A stretch of 64,000 bases of DNA. Source: DAOUAG01 sp034432935. Its GTDB lineage: Bacteria; Chloroflexota; Dehalococcoidia; SM23-28-2; RBG-16-64-32. Under the pieces are notes generated by a model that did not search any database, was not told where the DNA came from, and saw only the letters and a list, made by a program, of their open reading frames with translations. This document shows positions 58,441 to 64,000 of this stretch, piece after piece (the first letter of the stretch is position 1; every line of letters starts with the position of its first letter). The stretch spans positions 1 through 64,000 of the forward strand of contig DAOUBD010000018.1 of assembly GCA_034432935.1 (NCBI GenBank), in the 5' to 3' direction. The position numbers and the translations under genes were made by a program.

Positions 58441-59620
58441 GCCCTGGAGCCGCGGGTTGGCCTCCAGCCTCCCGGCGCAGACGCCGGGCCCGCCGCTCAA
58501 CCCAGATGGAGACGCGCCTCTCCTGAGGGAGTAGCCCGGCCGGCCGGAGAAGCAGAACGCCGACGATCAGAAGGCCCAACACAAGCTCCCGGATGTAAGG
58601 GATCCTGGTGGAGATGGCCTCCGGCAGGTCATACCCCTGGAGCTGGAGGGTGATGGTCCAAAACCCCCATAGCACGTAGGCGCCGGCTATGGCCCCCTTG
58701 TTGTTCCCGCTGCCGCCCACGATGAGCATCGCCCAGAAGAGGAAGGTGGCGAAGAAGTGGGTGAAGGCCTCAGGCGTTAGGGATGTGCTAGCGTAGGCAT
58801 AGACGGAGCCGCCTACGCCCATGATCACCGATCCCAGGACGAACCCCTGGGACTTGAAGGCGAACACATTCTTGCCGCTGGCGGCCGTCGCCAGCTCGTC
58901 CTCCCGGAGGGCCAAGAGGACGCGCCCCCAGGGGGAGCGAATGGCCCTCTCCAGGCTGAAGTACGCCAGTAGCAATACTGCGACGCTGATGCCGAAGATG
59001 ACGTACTTGTAGTCCGTACTGTCCACCAAGGCGGAGAGGGGGCTGGGGATCCCGGTGAGACCTCTCGTACCGTTGACCAACCCGGTCTCCTGGATGACAA
59101 TCCGCCTCAGGAGTTCGGCGATGCCGATGGTGGCGATTGCCAGATAGTCCTCTCGCAGGCGGAGCGTGGGGATGGAGACGAGGGTCGCCAGGACGCCAGC
59201 GGCCGCGCCGGCGGCCAGGGAACCCACGATGAAGGGCAGCCACTGGTCGGTCCGCAGCGCTGGGATCAAGTCCAGATCTTTCCCGAACCCCCCGACGTAC
59301 TCCGTGTAGCCGCCGGGGGCAGGCTCCTTGGTGATGATGGCCGACACGTACGCCCCCACCATGAAGAAGCCCAGCACGCCGAAGTTGAAGACCCCCGTGT
59401 ACCCCCACTGGATGTTCAGCCCCAAGGCGAAAAGGGCGTAGATTGCCGCAAAGGTCAAGAACGAGACGAAGAAGCTGGTGGTGCCGCCAATATCCCCATC
59501 TGAGCGCTCGAAGGGGATGCCGATGACCAGTAGCGTCACCGCGATGATGACTAGCGGCGCAATCATGTTCTGCGAGACCAGAGGCCGCAGCACCGTAAAA
59601 CGGCTCTCCTTGCGGCTCAT
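58433..59620 (-). CDS. livM: Branched-chain amino acid ABC permease, LivM-like
   Basis: Integral-membrane permease (395 aa, about 9-10 TMs). It has LGLNIQWGYTGVFNFGVLGF (about 68-87), the LivM/LivH family turn, then LRLREDYLAIATIGIAEL (about 160), GTRGLTGIP and ALREDELATAASGKN (about 255). The conserved C-terminal GLLIVGVLLLRPAGLLP-type end is present. ATG 59620 overlaps the livH stop by four bases; the open frame to 60019 lies inside livH. It is the last gene of livG-livF-livH-livM. Confidence 0.93.
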   Translation of the reverse strand: MSRKESRFTVLRPLVSQNMIAPLVIIAVTLLVIGIPFERSDGDIGGTTSFFVSFLTFAAIYALFALGLNIQWGYTGVFNFGVLGFFMVGAYVSAIITKEPAPGGYTEYVGGFGKDLDLIPALRTDQWLPFIVGSLAAGAAAGVLATLVSIPTLRLREDYLAIATIGIAELLRRIVIQETGLVNGTRGLTGIPSPLSALVDSTDYKYVIFGISVAVLLLAYFSLERAIRSPWGRVLLALREDELATAASGKNVFAFKSQGFVLGSVIMGVGGSVYAYASTSLTPEAFTHFFATFLFWAMLIVGGSGNNKGAIAGAYVLWGFWTITLQLQGYDLPEAISTRIPYIRELVLGLLIVGVLLLRPAGLLPQERRVSIWVERRARRLRREAGGQPAAPGQE

Positions 59621-60717
59621 AGCTTGCCCCCGAAAAGCCCCCTGGGCTTGACCAGAAGGATCAGGATGAGAATGACGAAGGCGACGGAGAACTTGTAGCC
59701 GGGGCTGATGGGGTCGAAGGTGACGGCTACCTCTTGGGTGATGCCCACCACCATCCCGCCTACCAGCGCCCCTTGCGGGCTCCCGATACCGCCCAGGATT
59801 GCCGAAGCGAAGAGGGGAAGGAGCAAGATGAAGCCCAGCTCCGGGTCCAGCTGGGCCTGAAGCGCCAGCAGCACCCCGGCAACCGCCACCAGTGCGCCTG
59901 CCATCGCCCAGGTGAGAACCGTGATCCACTCGGTGTCGATGCCGCTGATGCGGGCCAGGTCCGGGTTGTCGGCCATGGCCCGCATGGCCTTCCCTGAGCG
60001 CGTACGGAACAGCAGCCAATAGGTGGCCGCTGCCACCGAAACGGCGGCGCCGAAGATGAAGATCTGGTCCGCCAGCACATTCACGTCCCAGAACAGGTGC
60101 ACCCGCTCACGGATGCCGGGGACGTAGAACCGGGGCGTCGGCCCCCAGAGGAGGAGCACCAGACTGCGGAGGGCTATGGCCACGCCTAGGGAGGCGATGG
60201 AGAAGATGACGATGCCGCTCTTGCGGCGCCTCAGTGGCCGGTACACCAGCCGGTCGGTCAGCACCAGCACGCCCATCGCTACTACCGCTGATAGGGCCAT
60301 GGCCAAAAGCAGCCCGTAGCCGAAGGAGAAGCGCCAGAGGGCATCGGTGGCACCGGGCAGGTCCGAGATGTTTACCGGCAAGACGTGGCGCTCCACCGCC
60401 GGACGCTCACCCACGACGACCCCCGTCAGCAGAAAGAAGGCCACGTAGGCCGAAAGCATCATGGAATCGCCGTGAGCGAAGTGGCCGAACTTGAGGATGC
60501 CGTAGATGAGGGTGAGCCCCGTGGCGCCCAAGGCGAAGATGCTTCCGGAGACCACGCCTATGACCAAGGCGTCACGCTCGGAAGCGGCGGCCCAGACGAC
60601 GAATCCGGCGATGGCAGCCCAGAGCCCGGCGCCGGACGCCATCGACGCCAGGAGACGGCCGTAACGCTGCGCCGCCGGCCTACCCCAGCGGGGCTCTGGG
60701 CGTGCGCCGGCGGTCAA
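59617..60717 (-). CDS. livH: Branched-chain amino acid ABC permease, LivH-like
   Basis: Permease subunit (366 aa, about 8 TMs) with GSIFALGATGLTLIYGILKF (about 57-76) and FAHGDSMMLSAYVA, typical of LivH. The EAA-like loop reads KAMRAMADNPDLARISGID (about 238-256), and the C-terminal block GGIGSPQGALVGGMVVGITQ follows. The start is a TTG at 60717 after GAGGGGCGC; the N-terminal 25 residues are basic and unusual, so an internal start is possible. It lies 10 bases after livF. Confidence 0.9.
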   Translation of the reverse strand: MTAGARPEPRWGRPAAQRYGRLLASMASGAGLWAAIAGFVVWAAASERDALVIGVVSGSIFALGATGLTLIYGILKFGHFAHGDSMMLSAYVAFFLLTGVVVGERPAVERHVLPVNISDLPGATDALWRFSFGYGLLLAMALSAVVAMGVLVLTDRLVYRPLRRRKSGIVIFSIASLGVAIALRSLVLLLWGPTPRFYVPGIRERVHLFWDVNVLADQIFIFGAAVSVAAATYWLLFRTRSGKAMRAMADNPDLARISGIDTEWITVLTWAMAGALVAVAGVLLALQAQLDPELGFILLLPLFASAILGGIGSPQGALVGGMVVGITQEVAVTFDPISPGYKFSVAFVILILILLVKPRGLFGGKL

Positions 60718-60727
60718 GGTGCGCCCC

Positions 60728-61471
60728 TCATGCCCCGAGGTATAACCTCCCCACTTCCGGGTTCTCCAGCAGGCTGCGGGCCTCCCCCTCCAGACGGTTC
60801 AACCCCATCGCCAGGACGTATCCGCGGTGACACAGGCTCAGGGCCTCCCGGGCATTTTGTTCCACCAGCAGTATGGCTGTGCCGGCTTCGTTGATGCGGA
60901 CGATACTTTCGAAGATGGTGCCCACCATCTTTGGCGACAGGCTGGCCGAGGGCTCGTCCAGGAGGAGCACTTTCGGGTCGAGCATGAGGGCCCGGGCCAG
61001 GGCCAGCATCTGGCGCTGCCCTCCGGAAAGCTGGCCGGCGATCACTCCCCGCCGTCTGGCAAGGTCTGGGAAGAGGCCGTAGACTTGCTCCATCCGTTCT
61101 CGCAGGCCGTTTTCCCGGACGAATCCGCCCATCTCCAGGTTCTCGTTGATGGTCAGGCTGGGGAATACGTTGTCCACCTGCGGCACATAGGACAACCCCT
61201 TCGTCACCATGACGTTGGGGGGTAAGTTGGTCACCTCTTCGTTGCCCAGGAGCACCTGCCCCCGCCGCACCGGCAGCAGGCCGAAGATCGTCTTCAAAAG
61301 GGTCGATTTGCCGGCGCCGTTGGGCCCGATGACGGCGACCATCTCGCCGGCGTGGACCTTGAGCGACACGCCGTGCAAGATGTCGACCTCCCCGTAGCCG
61401 GCGACCAGCCCCTGCGCTTCCAGGGCCACTTCTGGGGTCGCTGCCCTTCGTTCCGTCGGCTCCTCTGCCAC
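60728..61471 (-). CDS. livF: Branched-chain amino acid ABC ATPase, LivF-like
   Basis: ATPase subunit (247 aa). Walker A IGPNGAGKSTLLKT, Q-loop SYVPQVDNVFPSLTINENL, signature LSGGQRQMLALARAL, Walker B VLLLDEPSASLSP and switch His-equivalent LLVEQNA mark it as LivF. GTG 61471 follows GGGGAGAGCG; the longer frame to 61543 overlaps livG. An N-terminal extension of about 18 residues (AEEPTERRAATPEV) precedes the core. It begins 13 bases after livG. Confidence 0.93.
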   Translation of the reverse strand: MAEEPTERRAATPEVALEAQGLVAGYGEVDILHGVSLKVHAGEMVAVIGPNGAGKSTLLKTIFGLLPVRRGQVLLGNEEVTNLPPNVMVTKGLSYVPQVDNVFPSLTINENLEMGGFVRENGLRERMEQVYGLFPDLARRRGVIAGQLSGGQRQMLALARALMLDPKVLLLDEPSASLSPKMVGTIFESIVRINEAGTAILLVEQNAREALSLCHRGYVLAMGLNRLEGEARSLLENPEVGRLYLGA

Positions 61472-61484
61472 CTGTCGCTCTCCC

Positions 61485-62270
61485 CTAACGGTACTGGCCG
61501 CCAAGGTATGCCTCCAGGACCCGCTGGTCCCGCTTGACCTCATCGGGCTTCCCTTCGGCCAGCTTGGCGCCCTCGCTCATGACGATCACGTTATCGCAGA
61601 GCTGAGTCACCAGGTCCATGTCGTGTTCGATGACGAAAAAGGTGATGCCTTTGTCTCGCCTGAGCCTCTCGATGTCGGCGACGAGCTTGCGCATGAGGGT
61701 GCGGTTGACGCCGGCCCCCGGCTCGTCTAGGAGGATCAGGCGGGGATCGCACATGAGGGTGCGGGCCAGTTCCAGGAGCTTCTTCTGGCCCCCCGAGAGA
61801 TTGGCGGCGTACTCGTCCTGCAAGTGTAGCAGGTCCACGAACTCCAGGACCTCTAAGGCCTTTTGGATGATCTGCTCTTCCTGCCGCGAGACCTTGAAGG
61901 CGAAGAGCCAGGGGTTCCAGATCTGCTCTCCGGCCTGCCCCGGCGGCACCAGCATCAGGTTTTCCAGCACCGTCATGCCCTTGAGCTCGCGGGGTATCTG
62001 GAAGGTGCGAACGATCCCTTTGCGGAAGATGCGGTGCGGCGGCAGGCCGTCAATCCTTTCGCCCCGGAACAAAATTCGGCCCGAGTCTGGTTTGAGGAAG
62101 CCGGTGATGACGTTGAAGAGGGTGGTCTTGCCGGCGCCGTTGGGCCCGATGAGGCCGGTTATGCTTCCTTCAGCGATACTGAGGGTGCATCCGTTTAGGG
62201 CGCGCAGTCCGCCGAAGGACTTGCTTACGTCCTCAACTTCCAGGATGGGTGCCGGGGCCGTTGCGCTCAT
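61485..62270 (-). CDS. livG: Branched-chain amino acid ABC ATPase, LivG-like
   Basis: ATPase subunit (261 aa). Walker A GLIGPNGAGKTTLFNVITGF (about 38-57), Q-loop RTFQIPRELKGMTVLENLM, a LivG-type insert QAGEQIWNPWLFAFKVSRQE, signature LSGGQKKLLELARTL, Walker B LILLDEPGAGVN and His switch FFVIEHDMDLV. ATG 62270 is the first gene of livG-F-H-M. No good Shine-Dalgarno is visible; the frame continues to 62621 but that part runs through the divergent LysE gene. Confidence 0.93.
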   Translation of the reverse strand: MSATAPAPILEVEDVSKSFGGLRALNGCTLSIAEGSITGLIGPNGAGKTTLFNVITGFLKPDSGRILFRGERIDGLPPHRIFRKGIVRTFQIPRELKGMTVLENLMLVPPGQAGEQIWNPWLFAFKVSRQEEQIIQKALEVLEFVDLLHLQDEYAANLSGGQKKLLELARTLMCDPRLILLDEPGAGVNRTLMRKLVADIERLRRDKGITFFVIEHDMDLVTQLCDNVIVMSEGAKLAEGKPDEVKRDQRVLEAYLGGQYR

Positions 62271-62361
62271 GGGATCGGCTCGCTGACCAGTATACAGGAC
62301 GTCTGAGTAGTAATCCGGCCTTGTTTGACGGGCCAGGAGAGGGGATGGCACACTCGATGTG

Positions 62362-63042
62362 ATGTCCCCAGGGGCGCTAGCGGCAATCTTCGGCACGTCG
62401 TTCGTGGTCAGTCTTACTGGCGCTCTGAGCCCTGGCCCGCTGACAACCCTGGCCGTCCGGGAGGGGGTGCGCCGCGGCTTCTGGGCCGGGCCTGTGCTGG
62501 CCTTCGGGCACGGGGCCATCGAGCTGCCCCTGGTGGTGGGGTTGGCTCTGGGCCTAGACCAACTGCTGGACAGTGATGTCGTCACAGCGGCCGTGGCCGT
62601 CATGGGCGGTTCGTTTCTCATCTGGCTGGGAACTCAGACGGCCCTCTCGGCGCCGCGCCAGGAGCTGCGCATAGAAGGCGAGGCGGGCTCGGCCGCCGAA
62701 AGCCGTGCAGCCGCGAGCGTGGGTGTCCCGGGCGCGGCGGGTCTAGCTGCACAGGGGCTTGCCGTCAGCGTCTCCAACCCGTTTTGGCTTGCCTGGTGGG
62801 CCACCATCGGGGCGGCTTACATAGTAAAGGCGCTGGACCAGGGGGTGGCAGGCGTGGCCTCTTTCTACAGCGCCCACATTTTGACGGACTTGGGCTGGCT
62901 CAGCGTGATAGCCTTCGTCTTGGGCAGCGGCCGCCGCATCATGAGCCGCAGGGCTTACCAGACGGTGTTGGGGGCGTGCGGCCTCCTGCTTATCGCCCTC
63001 GGCGGCTGGTTCTTGGCCTCGGGGTTGGGCCATGTGGCATAG
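62362..63042 (+). CDS. LysE-family exporter
   Basis: A 226-residue membrane protein with six TMs. It has the N-terminal LysE signature TGALSPGPLTTLAVREGVRRG (about 20-40, in two adjoining motifs), FWAGPVLAFGHG, and SNPFWLAWWATIG (about 135) in the second half. It probably exports an amino acid or similar metabolite. Both GTG 62359 and ATG 62362 are possible starts. It is divergent from the liv operon, and the TSUP gene follows 30 bases later. Confidence 0.87.
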   Translation: MSPGALAAIFGTSFVVSLTGALSPGPLTTLAVREGVRRGFWAGPVLAFGHGAIELPLVVGLALGLDQLLDSDVVTAAVAVMGGSFLIWLGTQTALSAPRQELRIEGEAGSAAESRAAASVGVPGAAGLAAQGLAVSVSNPFWLAWWATIGAAYIVKALDQGVAGVASFYSAHILTDLGWLSVIAFVLGSGRRIMSRRAYQTVLGACGLLLIALGGWFLASGLGHVA

Positions 63043-63072
63043 CCGTCCGCTGGGCTGCGGGCTGCGACGTCC

Positions 63073-63843
63073 GTGGGTGTCCCGGAGGCGATAGGTCTCC
63101 TGGCGGCTGCCCTGGCCGCCGGAAGCATCAACGCCGTGGCTGGCGGCGGTTCCCTCATCAGCTTCCCTTCGCTGGTCGCTGCCGGATACGCAGCCAAGAC
63201 GGCCAACGTCACCAACACCGTGGCCCTCTGGCCCGGCTACTTTGGCGGATCGCTAGCCTACCGGAACGAGTTGCGGCGGCAGCGGCGGCGCCTTGTCCTT
63301 CTCTTGGCGCCGTCGGTTTCGGGCGCCTTGGTGGGCTCGGCCATCCTGCTGGCCACCCCGGCGGGAGCCTTCGAGGCGGTGGTCCCCTTCCTCATCCTCT
63401 TCGCCAGCGGGCTCATGGCTTCGCAGGAGCGCCTCGCCGCCTTCGCCGCGGACCACCACTTGAACTCGCGCGGACCGGAGGACCTGCCCTGGGTCCTCAA
63501 CATCGCTATGTTCGCCCTTGCGGTCTACGGGGCGTATTTCGGAGCAGGTCTGGGCATCATGATCATGGCTTCCCTGGCGATCCTGATGCCGGACGACATC
63601 CAACACTCCAACGCCCTCAAGGGCGTGCTGTCCATGGTTATCAACGCAGTGGCGGTGCTGTACTTCGCCTTGTTCGGGCCGGTGCAGTGGGGCGCTGCCG
63701 TCCTCATGGCCGGCGGCGCCCTGGCCGGAGGTTACCTGGGCGCGGGCATCGCCAGACGCCTCGGCCCGCTATGGCTGCGGCGCGCCATCATCGCCTTCGG
63801 GCTCGCCGTGTCCGCAGTCCTCTTCGGCCGTTACTACTGGTGA
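63073..63843 (+). CDS. TSUP-family (TauE/SafE) membrane transporter
   Basis: A 256-residue protein with about 8 TMs: N-terminal half-repeat with AAGSINAVAGGGSLISFPSL (about 18-37) and NVTNTVALWPGYFGGSLAYR (about 49-68), and a second half with GAYFGAGLGIMIMASLAIL (about 157-175) and NALKGVLSMVINAVAV. TSUP proteins move sulfite, organosulfonates or similar anions. GTG 63073 is the apparent start. It probably shares an mRNA with the LysE gene. Confidence 0.87.
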   Translation: MGVPEAIGLLAAALAAGSINAVAGGGSLISFPSLVAAGYAAKTANVTNTVALWPGYFGGSLAYRNELRRQRRRLVLLLAPSVSGALVGSAILLATPAGAFEAVVPFLILFASGLMASQERLAAFAADHHLNSRGPEDLPWVLNIAMFALAVYGAYFGAGLGIMIMASLAILMPDDIQHSNALKGVLSMVINAVAVLYFALFGPVQWGAAVLMAGGALAGGYLGAGIARRLGPLWLRRAIIAFGLAVSAVLFGRYYW

Positions 63844-63896
63844 ATCCTCACCTAAAGTAGTTAAAGGTGCGTAGGCGCCAAGCTGCCCGGTGAGCT

Positions 63897-63902
63897 TATA
63901 AT
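63897..63902 (+). promoter_or_regulatory. TATAAT -10 element upstream of the aldo/keto reductase
   Basis: A perfect TATAAT with start near 63909, about 25 nt before ATG 63934; GGAGTGAG precedes the start codon. No convincing -35 hexamer is visible 16-18 bases upstream. Confidence 0.5.
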
Positions 63903-63933
63903 ATCTCGCGTAGGACCTAGAACGGAGTGAGAA

Positions 63934-64000
63934 ATGCAGTATCGCATCGCCGGCCGGACCGGGATTCGGGTCTCCGCGGTCGGTTTCGGGCTATGGACCG
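63934..64000 (+). CDS. N-terminus of an aldo/keto reductase (3' truncated)
   Basis: Only 22 codons are present. The sequence MQYRIAGRTGIRVSAVGFGL and the Trp-Thr that follow match the start of the aldo/keto reductase family (strand, then VSxxGFG). GGAGTGAG lies six bases before the ATG. Nothing can be said about substrate. Confidence 0.75.
   Translation, partial: MQYRIAGRTGIRVSAVGFGLWT

Overview
This is a strongly GC-rich bacterial chromosome segment, densely coded on both strands, with short intergenic gaps and no phage, insertion sequence, CRISPR array or rRNA. The gene set points to Chloroflexota, probably a Dehalococcoidia-like lineage. The clues are paired RemA (DUF370) genes beside gmk, an AmrS/RtcA/RRM cluster, a MoxR/VWA pair, TrpB2 with a Trp T-box, peptide- and Liv-type ABC transporters with Tat or Sec lipoprotein receptors, and beta-helix and Thr-Pro surface proteins. 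This is inference from gene content; no rRNA is present to confirm it.

Layout. 1-6.1 kb: tail of a Thr-Pro-rich surface protein with an LPPTG-like end, a sensor histidine kinase, a small RHH protein, recF, a diacylglycerol-kinase-family protein, a VOC protein and an alpha/beta hydrolase. 6.3-12.8 kb (minus, interrupted by a plus-strand hydrolase): K+ channel/TrkA protein, VWA protein, MoxR-type ATPase, AIR-synthase-like protein. 12.9-20.8 kb: DedA, a beta-propeller lipoprotein, a HALEH-motif (DUF6391-like) protein, YbaK, USP, tRNA-Arg(TCT), MFS, GT39-like transferase, PAP2. 20.9-25.4 kb (minus): two-subunit 2-oxoacid dehydrogenase E1, then an RRM-amrS-rtcA operon. 25.5-30.8 kb (minus): pentose phosphate operon rpiB-tal-gnd-zwf-opcA. 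30.8-34.5 kb: a beta-helix/dockerin-like surface protein bracketed by a repeated hairpin, then a split MFE-2-like MaoC/SDR pair. 34.7-41.4 kb: DUF302, a site-2 protease with CBS domains behind an attenuator-like leader, a peptide-type ABC transporter, thioredoxin-type arsenate reductase and a small membrane protein.

41.4-50.8 kb is a tryptophan operon on the minus strand: promoter, T-box with a TGG specifier, trpB2, trpS, trpE, trpG, a cupredoxin-like lipoprotein, trpD, trpC, trpF, trpB. No trpA is present. Upstream on the same strand (50.9-54.6 kb) lie tyrA, aroA, two remA-like genes and gmk, so chorismate synthesis and both of its aromatic branches sit together. 54.7-56.8 kb holds an HD hydrolase, a second site-2 protease and a BON protein. 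57-62.3 kb is a branched-chain-amino-acid-type ABC system whose receptor gene converges on its permease/ATPase operon. LysE, TSUP and the start of an aldo/keto reductase close the window.

The most unexplained signal is a pair of similar leader sequences of about 65-75 nt on the minus strand. One lies upstream of ybaK (16173-16247) and one upstream of the site-2 protease (36385-36449). The second is followed by an intrinsic terminator 22 nt before the gene. The first is followed by a segment complementary to the ribosome-binding site. This is the arrangement expected of a two-copy cis-regulatory RNA, and I do not recognise the class.
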